Source: Aldrovandia affinis | Taxonomy: Eukaryota; Chordata; Actinopteri; Notacanthiformes; Halosauridae | DNA length: 64,000 bases | NCBI GenBank assembly: GCA_029706075.1 | Contig: JAINUG010000005.1 | Coordinates: forward strand, 7,553,001 to 7,617,000 | Direction: 5' to 3' | Part shown: positions 19,501-33,515 of the stretch, piece after piece | Layout of the letters: every line of letters begins with the position of its first letter | How positions within the stretch are numbered: position 1 is the first letter of the stretch | The notes under the pieces: generated by a model | What the model saw: the letters and a program-made list of their open reading frames with translations, nothing else | Database searches by the model: none | Told to the model about the DNA's origin: nothing | Translations under genes and position numbers: made by a program

Positions 19501-20839
19501 ACAGAAACTGTTAACCCCGCCCCCCCTCGCAGTCGTGGATGGTCCAAATGAGGGGATCATGGACCAGCCACACAACGCGGCCCTGTAGCCTGGCCCGTTG
19601 CAGCGAAGCACAGATGTAATGCGGAGCTTACTCCCAAAGCTGACAGCTGACGTATCGGCCTCCTCACACGGACTGAACTTTCAGAGAACAGCATGGAAGC
19701 AGAGAGATTGAACAGCAACCGTCTGCGCGGGAGGGCAGGAAGAATGTCTTTTTTGTGTCCACGAAAGGAAGAAGTAGAAGGAAATAATAATGAAATTAAG
19801 GTCATTAAAGCTGCTGTTCCCCATTTCTGTGACCTCTTGTGTGCAAAAGAAAATATACGAAACTGTAACAAATCAGCGAGAGAAGACTTCTATGGACTTC
19901 AGAATTTGTTTAGGTTGTTCTAGGTTAAACTTCTCTCTTAAAAATGCATCCTAACGGCATAAATTAGGTACTGCTCATCTTATACATGTATATTTGTTAA
20001 AATACATTAAGATGCAATGACAGCTAAAATTTAGTTTTGGAATTGAGCGGACACGCGCACCTCACATGCGCGCGCACTCAAATGTATATCTCTACATATT
20101 TGTTACAGACTGTAGTTGGTTTCATGTGTTTCATTTAAATTATTTAAATTTGATGTCTTAAATTTTGTATGTTTACATAATTTAAAATGTGTTTTTTAAC
20201 GCTGAGAAATGAATGAACAAAGAAAATGCGAATAGCTAGAGGCACGTGCTCTTTGATGCTGCATTTGACAAACGCAACACTCAACTGATGTTGAATTACA
20301 GTAGCCACTCCCCGGTAGATAACTCAAACATTTAATATCCCTGATGAAAAGTAAGTGCTGTTGCTTTAAATAACATTTTTTGACTAGTGATGCCAACATC
20401 ATGTGTCAGTGCAACACGACGTGCAATGTGGCTGCTGTATATAAACATATATGACTATGAGGTATATTCAGCTTCTTTTGTCTGTGTGGCTGTTTACTCA
20501 AGGCATTGTGAAACAGAATTCTACTTTATGAATATGAATGTGTTAATTAAGTTTCATGTGCTTAGCGTTCTACATGGCAAAGTTTTTAGTTTTTTAATGT
20601 TTAAGTTAATTTATTGCTTTGTGTTCTGAAATTCTCTGTACATAGTGTGTAAAGTTCTAAGACAGTAAAAATATGATTTTTAAATGACTATCAAAAGTGT
20701 CATCCTCATTCACAAAGTTGTCTTGCGTCTTGTTACAAACTATTATGCCAATGTATTATTGCTGTGGTTTTTATTGGTGTTCTCAGGCATAACATTATTT
20801 TACGTACAGCCGTGAATCCCAATGTTTTGTAGTTTTGGT

Positions 20840-20845
20840 AATAAA
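20840..20845 (+). terminator. Candidate dlx1 poly(A) signal
   Basis: This is the first AATAAA after the dlx1 stop, 1.34 kb downstream. It predicts a 3' UTR of roughly 1.35 kb that includes ATTTA and TTTTTAAT stretches. The intervening sequence has no other canonical AATAAA. Usage is unproven. Confidence 0.45.
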
Positions 20846-22680
20846 AGTTACGACATTTTCTCCCTGAAAATAGACTATATAAAATTATTTGATACCTCGT
20901 AAAGATAAACCCCAAGTAAATAATACGCCCTTACTCATTTGCCTGTTTTTGTATAACAATTTCGGATCTTAATCTGGTGGCTGTTACCTTTATTGAAACT
21001 CTTCCATTAACACGGACTCGTTTAAGCTCGCATTTATTTATATAACATTGTAATTCCAACAGCCATTATAATCTAGTGCTTATTTCTTTTGATTTTCGTT
21101 TAGCCGCTATAAACTCCTTTCTCCTCTTCCGTGGTTCCAAAAAAGAAAACCCGTTTTCATCGCTGAATAGCAGAGCAAGCTCTGGTGTGTGTTAAGTGAA
21201 TAATTGCGCGAGAAGCAGGTGCTGCAAGAAAAGGCGGCGGCTGCCTATAGATCAGTCAAAATGAGACATTCAAAGAGCTCTTGTTTTGGGTCGATGGTTT
21301 AACTGCGCTTTTCCTGAAAATCCTTAAGTAGCCTACTCGTGAACGTAGGCTACAAACTGAACGAATAAACAAAACACGTGTTGGTTATTCATGAAATATA
21401 CATAACTAACTACATTTCCCTACAATGGTTAACACATGTCCGTTTCCGACGCTTAAGATTGGTTGTTTGAGGAAATGTATCCATGAGAAAGCTATTATTA
21501 TTTGTGGAACAATACTGCTGTTTAGGACCTATAAGTAAATAAGAAAGCGGACACATTCACAGAACGGTGAGCGCATGGTATTGACTGTGGGTGTGGCATG
21601 ATTCCTTCGGCAATTTTCCACATGAGTTTGTCAATGAATTCGCGTGTGTCTGTGGGGCGCATCACTTGGTAAAATCAAAGAGAAAACGATTGTATGAAAT
21701 ATAGGTCAGTCATTATGTCTACCCCATAATTTTGTCATGGTTTCCTAATTGTTTATTCTTTTATTTTATTTCATTTATGTATCTTTTTATATATAGAAAA
21801 CTGATTTATATCTACAATCTATGACAAATAAGATATTTTGTTCCTAGGTTGATTGTTTGATGTGTGTGCCTTTTGCTGTTAAAAGGGGATGAGGCTTTCA
21901 GTAATTACTCTGACCAATTTTGACACGCATCTTGTGTGGCCTGGGGACCGGCAAGGGTCAGAACAGGAAACGTAGCAACATGTTCTTAGTATTCACCGTT
22001 ACTGATTTCAGGCCAGAAACTATCCTCTAACTTCAAATGCATGCTTATCATAATTATTTACTCCCAAAACAGAAAATAAATTATTATCCTATAAACAGAA
22101 AGCAACTGTGAACTTGCAATAGGGTGGCATACATTTGTATAAGCTAACATCTACTCTATTTTGTATGTTGAAAAATTAATCGTGTATCGAATATCTGTAT
22201 CTTAATGCGCTCACTCTCCCGGTATTATTATTATTATTATTATTATTAGTAGTAGTAGTAGTAGTAGTATTGGCATTATTATAGTTTATGTTATATACGA
22301 TATGTTGTTATTATTCGTATTATTTATTCATGTTACACGTGAAGTATTTATGAGGCATATTACTATTATTTTACAGTTATCTTTTGCTTATTTTTTATTT
22401 TCAAGCCTTCATAACCAGAACCTTCATTTTGATAATACATTTTTGTCACATATGTTATAAATGAAACAAATGTTTAACCTTAATCATGTTAGCCTACAGG
22501 CTACAAGTAGGCCTAACTACTACATAGAAATACTATATTTTATGTTCCAAGACGTCAATCTTATCGAATTGTGTTATATTTTCAATGATGGTATAACTAT
22601 AAGCCTATATGATTTTTCAAAGGTAGGCTATATTTAACGGGCTGAAGTATTGCAGTACACAGAATACTAGCCGGTGCTCA
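20846..22680. other. dlx1-dlx2 intergenic region, dlx1-proximal part
   Basis: No protein coding or mobile sequence recognised. It contains a compound trinucleotide microsatellite (TTA then TAG repeats) at 22,225-22,270. The rest is unique-looking AT-rich sequence. Confidence 0.4.
22225..22270. repeat. Compound trinucleotide microsatellite
   Basis: About eight ATT units run directly into about seven AGT units in the dlx1-dlx2 intergenic DNA. This is a simple-sequence tract and probably length-polymorphic. Confidence 0.85.
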
Positions 22681-22699
22681 GTACTGCATGGGCTCTTTG

Positions 22700-23560
22700 T
22701 AATAGATCATATTAATTAACGATGAATAATTAATTATTTTTTATATTTAATCAATTAATTATGTAATTTAAGATGACGAGCCACTCTCTTTGCATTTAAA
22801 TGATGATAATTCTCCAGACTGGCGAACCAATTTGAAAAGCTCTCATTAGTGCTTTTTAAAATGGGCTCAATTTTAGGATTTACCTGTAAATAAAAAACTC
22901 ATTTCACTTTTTTCTTAAATAGGTGGCATGCGGCTCTTAACAGAGAAAAAACAAATTACATCTCTCTCTCTCCACCTCTCTCTCTCTCTTTCTCTCTGAA
23001 AGACTCCAAAGTGCGCGTGCAGCTGCGCACCCGAGAGGGTCAGCGTTATTTCACTGTATTCTCCTCCTGATTACAAGCCGAGCCCATCAAACGCAACATA
23101 ATTACAGTAATTTCAGGTTTATTTATTCTAATGCAGTTTCCCATCTCTGGGATAATTATGAACATTTTTTTCGCACAGGGAATCTTTTTGCATTAACAAA
23201 AGAGATAGCACACTGAAAGACAAATTTGCTCCGCATTGGGGAAAAAAGCAGCAAAATAGGTGAGCTGCCATCTCTCCGCTGTTCTCTTACATTTAAGCCC
23301 CGGCAAATTGCTTGCAGGTGTATGCTGTGGGATTGTCAATAGGAAGAGAGTTCAAAATTAGCAATGGCACAATGTTATAGTAATGAAGGCAGCGCAGGCA
23401 AAATTACGGCACAAGAGCATATTTTTCTACCCCCTACTTCCATTTATATTCCATAGAAAATCATTTCTTCCAGAATCAAAGAGAACTGGTGCGTATCTTC
23501 CGGATAATTGCCAAGCAGTCACATGAAATTATAATTTCTTATTAGAACCTCAGTAGTTTT
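22700..23560. promoter_or_regulatory. Candidate intergenic enhancer between dlx1 and dlx2 (I12-type)
   Basis: This starts with a cluster of TAATTA/ATTAAT homeodomain sites (22,710-22,770). Complex repeat-free sequence follows, including ATTTGAAAAGCTCTCATTAG, a CT tract at 22,965-22,997 and a block near 23,330-23,420 (TTCAAAATTAGCAATGGCAC). Dlx1/Dlx2 intergenic regions in other vertebrates carry two enhancers, I12a and I12b, bound by Dlx proteins themselves. The assignment to either is inference from position, site density and sequence texture. Confidence 0.5.
22964..22997. repeat. (CT)n simple repeat
   Basis: A pyrimidine tract of TCTCTC units with single interruptions, within the candidate enhancer block. 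Such tracts can bind GAGA-type factors, but this is not evidence of function. Confidence 0.75.
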
Positions 23561-24179
23561 CCCAACACGATGTAAGGTACATTTTGTTTTTGTAAATACA
23601 CAAAATGTTACTATTACAACTGTCATAATTCTTGAATTCTGCAAATCTGGGGCTTATTTCTAGTTGTAGTGTTTTATAATTTAAAAAATACACCGTCCAT
23701 AGTATAATGTGCACATAGTTTGATATTTCAGATAGAACAAATAAGGATTTGCAGATATTTGCTGATTATCTTATATCGGACAACGAATAATGTTGAGATT
23801 AGGTTAACAAATTCGAAAATAGGGTATATTTTATGGTCCCCCATTAAATCATACATACGCATCATTCGACATTCCTATCCATGCCTATTGATTTAATCCA
23901 CATGTTGAGTAACATATGCTTTATTGTTTAATTATTTGATTTGGATACATTTCAAGATGGATTGGGTTGTGAATTATTGCATACATAATCAATCTCCACC
24001 CTGTCACACCCACATACAACTTGCACTAACTTAAAACAACTGTGTTTCATAGCATATAAAATAGGAAGCTGTGTTCTTACCTTAATGTCTGCCATCTCCT
24101 ACCCGGGAATCAGATCTAGACTGTGTGTTGTAAGGAAGTTTAAGGAAAATAATATCCCGAAGCTTTGTAGGGCGCTTCG
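23561..24179. other. dlx1-dlx2 intergenic spacer
   Basis: AT-rich sequence between the two candidate enhancer blocks. I see no coding region, repeat or conserved-looking motif cluster in it. Confidence 0.35.
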
Positions 24180-24760
24180 TTCCCACAAACTGTTTCACAT
24201 GCAGCGCTAAGTGTTAGAACAGCACTGTTCGCAATATGACTGAACATTTCAGCTATATTGGCGCTTTTTATATCTGATGGAAAAAATTGCACATTATTAG
24301 CATAAATGTTTACTCTTCATTACGCTGATGACATTGTGCACTCGAGATCTTGGTAATCTTTGGGAAAATTATGAGTAATTTTTAAAAATTTAAAGCAGCA
24401 GTTACCATGCAATTCAGGCTAATTCTGCGTAGGCTCCAAACGGATATAATTATCGAGGAGTCAAGATGTTATGCTAAAACTATGCATTGATATTCCCATT
24501 TATTATGTACATACAACTTTGACAATGTTGATGCTTGAAATAGCTGGAAATTGTCTTGCGCGAAATTACAGTCCATATTAGGACATCTAAAATTGCGAAG
24601 AATTATATAGTAATTGCAGGCTTTCAGATCGGAAAGCCAGAATGCTCAAACTAGAGCAAATGTGGGTAAAATTACAGATCACAGTATAAATTAGGGAAAG
24701 GGGTATGGCATTTTTCAAGTTGTCTACAGGATTCCGGAAGTGTCTAAAGCCACATCATCG
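24180..24760. promoter_or_regulatory. Second candidate intergenic enhancer between dlx1 and dlx2
   Basis: Repeat-free, moderately complex block with many short AT homeodomain cores separated by G/C-containing words (for example AATTATGAGTAATTTTT, AGTAATTGCAGGCTTTC, CAGATCACAGTATAAATTAG). It lies 2.9-3.5 kb from the dlx2 stop codon. Known Dlx1/2 clusters contain two intergenic enhancers, so a second block is expected. It was identified by eye only. Confidence 0.42.
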
Positions 24761-26917
24761 CTAATCTGTCAAGGGGAAACATGCAGGCAGCTCGCTGTCT
24801 AACGCAGATTAACCAAAATTATTGTATTAATTTGATATTTTGTACATTCTCTTATTTGTGCAGAGAAAAACTGTTTTTACCCTGGTCTATGTTTGATAAT
24901 TGCTTCGTGTATTGTTCTTGTTTTTTGTTGTTCAATTGATCAATTGCTTGATATGAGAAGTATTTATATAGCTTTATAAAGTATAGCGACACACATCAAG
25001 TTAAATAGTATTTTTTATTATATATATATACACGCACGCTTGTTCCAAAGGTGTAGCCTATATAATTATACACCTTTGAAAAAAGCTACATGCGTTAAAG
25101 GCAGATCGAGGAGTCTCCCGTCTACGAGCGTTTCAGAAACACAATGAACAGGCAAACGCCTTTTAAGTGGTTTTTAACTCAGATTCTTGCTCACATACAA
25201 TTCCGCAATCCATCCATGTCTCCAGGGACTTGTCATGGCTAAACGCACTTTATTAAAACCGAAGCTATAGCAACATTACGCATGCATGCTTTTTGTCAGT
25301 TATAACTAAGCACATGACGCTATATCTACGCGCCGTCGGTGCTAAACTCGGAAGTTAAAGCGATGCACGATGCATGTTGTTTTATGATTCCGAGGCTTAT
25401 TTCATATCGGGGCTTCCCGAGGGAGTCGACATATTACGATCAACGCTATGACAGCCTCAGGTGGAATGTTATGCCTTGTAAAGTGGCAATCACTGACAAT
25501 GCATCTTTAATATCCGAAATGATCCCACATCATTACATATTCTGATCACTGAGTGGGGGCAAATAAGAGGGACAAAATTATATCATTTTGAGGTATCACC
25601 ACTATCCCGCGCTTTACACTTTGAGAATGGAATTAATGAAGCAAAATATTTATATTTAAAATAATAATGGCACATTGAGACGCATAGACATAATTATGGC
25701 CTTATAAATATAATACCTGATCCTGGAGAAAATAGCTAGAGTTCAAAACAGCGGTTTGTACGTTCATAAAAAATACTATATACACTAGGTTATTTCAATG
25801 CAGTGTTATGATTTATAAATAACTTCAAAGCCAGGAGCATTTGCTCATTTCAACACAAATTGCCAGTCCAAATGAACTGCTAATTTATCTTATGCCGTGT
25901 GATTCCCATTAATTTTCTTCGAATGGGTTAAAAATACCAGTGTTTTATACTGTACTTTTGGTGGGACTACAGCTTCAGTCACTTCATTTCATATTTTGTC
26001 TTGGAATCCAGTGCTGTTTCCGATGTTCTATTTCCTGTTTCCATTTTTCATTGGGCAAATTTGGAGTAAAGCTTCGTCAGCATAGAGACGAAGCTGCGAT
26101 CACAGGGGCCTTGTGCAGTTTGACTAAACTGGAAGTTGTGAGAATTTTTTCCATGTTGCATTGCTTGAGGGGGTTTTGAGCCTCTTTTTGGCTGAGTCGA
26201 GTTCACAAAACCGTCTAGGGAGAGGCGCTCTGTCTCCACAGAGTCTGAGGGGCTGAGCCCAGCAAAACGCCCTTGTCTTCTCTCTCGCGTGCCAGGGCGT
26301 GTTAGGTGCCTTACTCGTTCTCATTCTGCGCCCCGGGCGCTATCATAAACTCCAAACCTTACCTGATAAAAGTAGTTTCTTTGCAACATTTATATTGGAC
26401 TAGTAACGGCTTTCTAAAAAACATGGTTAGCAAATCCACAATACAAAAGTAAATCCTGAATCGTACAGTGCATATACGCAGACCCATTTTTCCCAAGATC
26501 TAGTCAGTAACAGGTCTATAAACATTTTTTGACACTATTTCAAAAAAAAAAGAAGCATTTTGTGACGTTTGTCTAAAATACAATTAAGGGGTAAAAATTG
26601 CTTTTTCTCAGATTCCCAGTCTGCGAGGGATATTGAGAGAAATCCAACTGTCGCCAATTCAATGAAGGCGGGAATGTGTCTGAAGTCAGACTTATTTCCT
26701 GATTTATAAAAGGAAACAAATGATTTCAAGTACACTCGAGAAGACCCAGATCAACTGGCAGACATTGTTTTTTTTAAAACGTAGTAAACTACGTGAAGTA
26801 CTGTTAGATATTGCATCAGTGTTGAGAATAAACATGAAATATGCATTAAATGCATAACGCTTTAAGCAATGGTCCGCCCTCACAATACAAGTAAATGTCT
26901 AATCCAGAAGAACATTT
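24761..26917. other. dlx1-dlx2 intergenic region, dlx2-proximal part
   Basis: Mixed AT-rich DNA with a somewhat CG-richer patch at about 26,080-26,340. No exon supported. In mouse a Dlx1 antisense RNA is transcribed across this interval, but nothing here shows whether this species has one. Confidence 0.35.
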
Positions 26918-26923
26918 TTTATT
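26918..26923 (-). terminator. Candidate dlx2 poly(A) signal
   Basis: TTTATT on the + strand gives AATAAA on the dlx2 strand, about 785 bases after the dlx2 stop. Other A-rich variants exist nearby, so the site is a candidate only. Confidence 0.35.
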
Positions 26924-27705
26924 TAAATATTTTTTTACTTATATGAAGGCAACACTGCAAATGTAAATTTAATAATAAATAAAGACAATGCTTTTCTAAA
27001 AAAAATGCTATACATGAGAGTGAACGTGTCATCAGCAGCTCACGGGTTTAGACGCGTTTACTCCTAAAATTCAACACAAGGTGGAACATTCACGAATTTG
27101 ATCATGGGCTAAATTACAGAGGGTAATATAGTGTTAAAAAACATTCTCAAAGTCTATACAAACGAAACCTAATCTGCACAATTTACCTTATATACATAAC
27201 AAGTCTAAAAGTAAGTGTATAGATTATGAAAACAATTGCAGGTACATTTAAAACATTTAGGTTGAACAAAATTGAGGTCATTTCCAAAAGGCACCGATAC
27301 AGTTTGAAAGTGTGCTACATATTTAATGATACAGTTCGATTAAACAACTTGCTTGCAGAAATGTGAAGGAAGATATCCATTCGTGAGTCCCTGGTCATAA
27401 AATACGATTTTGTTCCTTTGGATATTAGTGGCATTTTAAACTTCATCCCCTAAACAAATAAATACATACAAAAAATATATACCATGTGTCGATTCTTCCA
27501 GAATACAGTTACATGACACTTGCATACCATTTCAATACATAAAAATGGCAGAAATTAGGCAGGAAACTGGCAGGTACATCACGTTTACGTAGCTGCACGT
27601 TCTTAGTTTCGTCGCCAAAGTATTAGTTTATACATTTGTCGTTCTCACGAAAAGCCAGTTCAGTTATGGGCTACTTTCTTTCGCACTGATGGAGTGTGAC
27701 CGAGG

Positions 27706-29162
<1,457 letters not shown>

Positions 29163-29399
29163 TGTATTTGGCTACAAAATTTGTAAAAATAATTTGCTGC
29201 AAGCTTCAGCGTTGCTTGTGTAAATTAGTGCTATTAATAGTTTCCCGTTGAAACATATAAATAAACAAACAAACAAGGTTATTTTCATCGGTGAAGGTCG
29301 TTCTGCAAGTTTGATCGCATCCTCTTGCCTATCAACGAAAAAGTCGACGCAACTCCTCTAACCAGAATCTGTGATTGTCTGCTGCCAAAAATGCGGGCG

Positions 29400-29460
29400 G
29401 GTGCGCATTTATCCAGTGTCACGTGAAGAGGCAGACCTGGTTGGTGTGCGGTAGCCAATG
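29400..29460 (-). promoter_or_regulatory. Candidate dlx2 proximal promoter
   Basis: On the minus strand an inverted CCAAT box (ATTGGCTACC, about 29,450) is followed by a CACGTGACAC element and a TATA-like GGATAAATG at about 29,410, then the 5' UTR. This is 240-290 bases before the ATG. It was picked by motif order only. Confidence 0.4.
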
Positions 29461-31440
29461 AACAGATGTTATGGAACTGTTCCGCGGGTTAGATACATTG
29501 TCAGTGTTTAGAACACAATTCAGTCTATTTTAATCTATTTTTTTCTACGTTTAACTGCATTGTAAGGTAGTTATTGTTCAGAAGACATTCATATATACAA
29601 TATTTTAATGATATATAAATACGTAACATTTTATACTAGTGAAAGATATACATACACCTCAATTACATTCAGTTTACATCGTCACGTTATGTTGGATGAT
29701 CCTGTGGATGCAGAAGCTTCTGTTTATGAGTTCTAGTTTGGTATTTGAATCATCTCAAAGAGCAAAACATTTTATCTCATAGGCCTATAATGCTGGATAG
29801 CCTCCCGCAAATGGTGTTGTCATGGTGCGCCATCTGCCGGTGCCAAATAAACGTCAATCTGGTAAACAGACAGACATAGACTAATCACAAAAGGCGCCAG
29901 TCTGTTCAAACCCACAGGTGAGCAAAATAGTAATTAAAACCCACAGAAATTCCAGTACTCACTGTTTGTGAATACCTACGCGAAGTTAGCTGACTTTTGT
30001 CGAGTAAACCGCTCCCCCTACCAGCCCTCAGACTGGCACCACAATACAAAACAAAGTTAGTGTTACTGAATATATTTCCATCACTACCAGCTACCGGCTG
30101 CATGGGTCTGATGTGTTCTCATAAAATGCGTAATTAGATATTTACGTGCGAATCAAAATTTATGTAAACTACAAACACAACAAACAGAACACATTACTCA
30201 TTGAAAACAGACGTATGGTTATTGATTAAAACTGACATGAAACACCAAAGAGGGAAACAACTTTAATATAGTCAGGAGCAATTCATGTGTTCCCCCTTCT
30301 GGGAGATACAGTACAGTATATTTCTGTATTTGTTTCCATATTGTCAGAAAAATTAGAGATTAGAGTTATCAGAAGAATAACTTGTATTTAGAGTTGCCCG
30401 GTGAGCAGAGTTAACTGTGTAATCAACTGCTTTAATTGATCAATTAAGCGATAATGAAAACCAGCACACCCCGTGGACCTCGGTTGGGGAGCCCTGCTAT
30501 AGACCATGTATCATAGAATGGTAATGCACACTTAGCACAACAGAAGTTAATTTGAATTTGGCATCTTGTTTGAATTCAAAATAACAACGATTACCAAATC
30601 TAAAGAAGACATTGAAGTTAATTCGACTGTAGTTTGTAATTACAAAAGATTTTGTCTTGGCTTTTGGGCTTTATTAATTCAAGCCAATTATTCGTATAGT
30701 CCTGGTGGTTACAATTAACTTGAATACACGATGACAAATCAATTACACAAACAAATCCATTGGACACGATTTTACTGTGTGTGTAATATGAACACAGCCA
30801 CCCGCAAACATGCTTTCTATCAGTGCATACATCGCCATATGCTTTCGAGAGTGATGCTTATCCTGCATTTTGTCTTCGCTGTAACTATATTACAAGCGTA
30901 CTCGGGTGGCTGAAATGTGGACGCAATCACAATGATTTGAAAGAAAGGGGACAGCCATTCTCCATTGTTTTCAAAATCAAACAGGGGCGGCACAAGTTTG
31001 ACACAACATTTAACATGATTTGCCTTTTTTCCATCAAATACCTAAAATATACCAATGTCTGTCACGATTAAACTATTTTGATCTTTGTTACACCATATTG
31101 TTTGCACACATTTTTAGACACTAAAACCAGCAGCATGGCAGCATTGTTGTTCTCAAATGTCTCTTTTAGGTTGTTAACGTTTAAGTATTGTAGTCTCGAC
31201 TCTCCGTTATAAATGTTTTGAAGAACATTCAGGATGACAGGAAGTTGCATGCAGACATCCACTTGCTGTGCAATTGAGTTTCTTTTTCTTCTTCCAAGGT
31301 TCTCAGACAAACAGAAACACTGACCTATCACATTCAGCTCAGAAATATTCCACTCACTCCATATTTTGTATGTGAATACATTTGTTCCATATATGCCCTG
31401 TTGCCCATGTCATATATAAACAATATATAGGAATTTTTTG
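29461..31440. other. Upstream flank of dlx2
   Basis: Unique-looking AT-rich DNA with no coding sequence or transposon that I can name. It is the last transposon-free stretch before the repeat-dense flank begins at about 31.4 kb. It may hold dlx2 upstream control elements, but no motif cluster stands out. Confidence 0.35.
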
Positions 31441-31470
31441 TTTGGTTGTCTCAGCCTTGAAGTTCCAGTT

Positions 31471-31639
<169 letters not shown>

Positions 31640-31754
31640 AGTGTCCCCTCATTCTTTTGAGTCACTGCCAATGCTGACATTTATACATTGGCCCTGTCTG
31701 ACTACTTTGGCAATGGAAGATTCTGCACAGTGTTCACAACCACAGATAATAGTG

Positions 31755-31911
31755 CAAGGCCGTAACCATGGAGTCAACATTGGGGGGGACCAAATCAATT
31801 TATTTATATTTTTTATATCAGCTAGGCTATATATTGGGGGGGACATTTTGAGCATATCTGAATATTGGGGGGGATGTGTCCCTCCCAATATATATGGTGA
31901 TTTCGGCCTTG
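31755..31911. mobile_element. 157-bp hAT-type MITE with 8-bp target duplication
   Basis: Terminal inverted repeats CAAGGCCG and CGGCCTTG bound the element, and TAATAGTG occurs directly on both sides (31,747-31,754 and 31,912-31,919). The interior has three ATTGGGGGGGA-type motifs and an inverted CCTCCCAATATATA. An 8-bp duplication is the hallmark of hAT transposition. There is no coding capacity, so movement would need a transposase in trans. Confidence 0.88.
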
Positions 31912-32054
31912 TAATAGTGCCTAGTGTGTTGCTAGCCTGTTAAAGAAAACATTCCATTATTTTGATTATGACTAATTGACAAAGGACACCTATATATGCC
32001 ACTCTTTCACTTGCTTCCCTGTCTTAGATATTCATACAATATGTAATATGTGAA

Positions 32055-32092
32055 TTAGTGTATGTGTGTGTGTGTGTGTGAGAGAGAGAGGG
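32055..32092. repeat. (TG)n(AG)n compound microsatellite
   Basis: Short run of TG units followed by AG units. A similar TG/AG compound tract occurs at 55,779-55,810. Confidence 0.8.
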
Positions 32093-32399
32093 AGGAAAAA
32101 TGTCCTTGTGTGGGTTTAGTATTTCTGAGTCTACCTGTGATTTAGCTTGATATGTCATTTTTCTGCATTCACTGCAGAAAGCAATATGTCTCATTCCTCT
32201 TTCTTTACCCCCACCATAAAAAAAAGTATGTATATTTAATGTATATATGAACTTGCTTAAAACAGTAATAGAGATGCTGAGTGGCTAAGAAGCAATGGTT
32301 TGACATCACACATTTCTCAGAGGTCTGTCCTCTCACAAATTGACAGAGGAGACATTGACAAATTGACATCAATGAGCAGAAACACACAAATTGAAAATA

Positions 32400-33130
32400 G
32401 GTGTAAAAACCCCAATATACAATGATTTGTTTGTTAATATATGCTGCTGACCATAAGGCTCTCTCAACAGACCTGGAATTTCTACCTCCTCTAACAAAGT
32501 CCAAGCATTGTATGTGTTTCTGTAACTGGAAAAACATCAGCTCAGACAGCCTATCAGAGGACATCCTAAACCTCTCCCCCCCAGCCTTCGCATCAAATGA
32601 ATGTGTGAATGAAACTGTGGAGTTATACAAATCCCTGTGCGGCATCTTTGACCTCCACGCCCCTATCAAATCTTGGGTAGTTGCCTTCTCTTGCTCAGCT
32701 CCCTGGTTAACTCCTGTGCTGAGGAAAATTAAATCCACAGGGTGCATGCTAGAGTGTCATCTCAGAAATTCAGGTCTGGCCGTAAATAAGCTGGCTTATC
32801 GTAAGCACCAAAGGGCCTACTCCAATGCCCTGAAAGAGGTTTGGTCATTGTTTTACTCCAAACGCATTCATACAAATCCTGGAAACTCAAAGCACATATT
32901 TTCCACAATAAACAATTTATAAAGCCCTGCATTCTCCCATCTATGCCATGGAGGATCAGTGCCACAGCTTCATTAACTTTTTTAAAGCTAAGGTCAACAA
33001 CATCAGATCTCTCATCTCCATCTCCACTACTCAGTCATCTCCCACCCTTGGCTCTCTGCCAGTGTCACCACAGCCTCTCCCCTATTTCCATGAAGCCACT
33101 AAGGGAGACATTGTGGATATAATATCCCAA
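32400..33130 (+). mobile_element. L2-like LINE fragment (linker between endonuclease and reverse transcriptase)
   Basis: The + strand decodes with shifts into the segment between endonuclease and reverse transcriptase of fish L2/CR1-type elements. Recognisable parts are LHAPIKSW-like, PWLTPVLRKIK, LAYRKHQRAYSNALKEV, NSKHIFSTINNL, the WRISATASLTFLKL-type stretch and FHEATKGDIVDIISQ. The reading stops at about 33,125 and appears to resume at 36,432, so the element was split by later insertions. Confidence 0.7.
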
Positions 33131-33139
33131 ATATATATA

Positions 33140-33515
33140 TTGGATATAATATCCTAAATTAAAATTGCTGGTTCTGGCTTATCAAGTGGCTAGAGGAACT
33201 GCTCCCCCTTACCTGCAGACACTCATCACACCCTACACCCCAGCCAGACCCCTCCACTCCGCCTCCTCTGGCAAACTGACTGTCCCATTCCTCCGGGCAC
33301 CCGACAGCCGCTCCTCACGGTCTCGCCTCTTCGCTGTCCTGACCACTCGGTGGTGGAATGATCTTCCGCACTTGTTCAGGACCGCGGAATCACTTGCGAT
33401 CTTCCGCAAGAGACTCAAACCCCACCTCTTCAGACTCCAATACCACTGAATTCTGTACATCTAGCCAATTGTCATCATCACTGTCTAATGTTTAATACTG
33501 CTTTTTGTATATGTA
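33140..33515 (+). mobile_element. 3' end of a second LINE (C-terminal coding region)
   Basis: An open frame (33,165-33,449) decodes as VARGTAPPYLQTLITPYTPA, then LFAVLTTRWWNDLPHLFRTA and FRKRLKPHLFR, the conserved C-terminal tail of fish LINE polymerases. Its 3' UTR continues to 33,515, is cut by the Tigger element, and resumes at 36,208. Confidence 0.72.
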
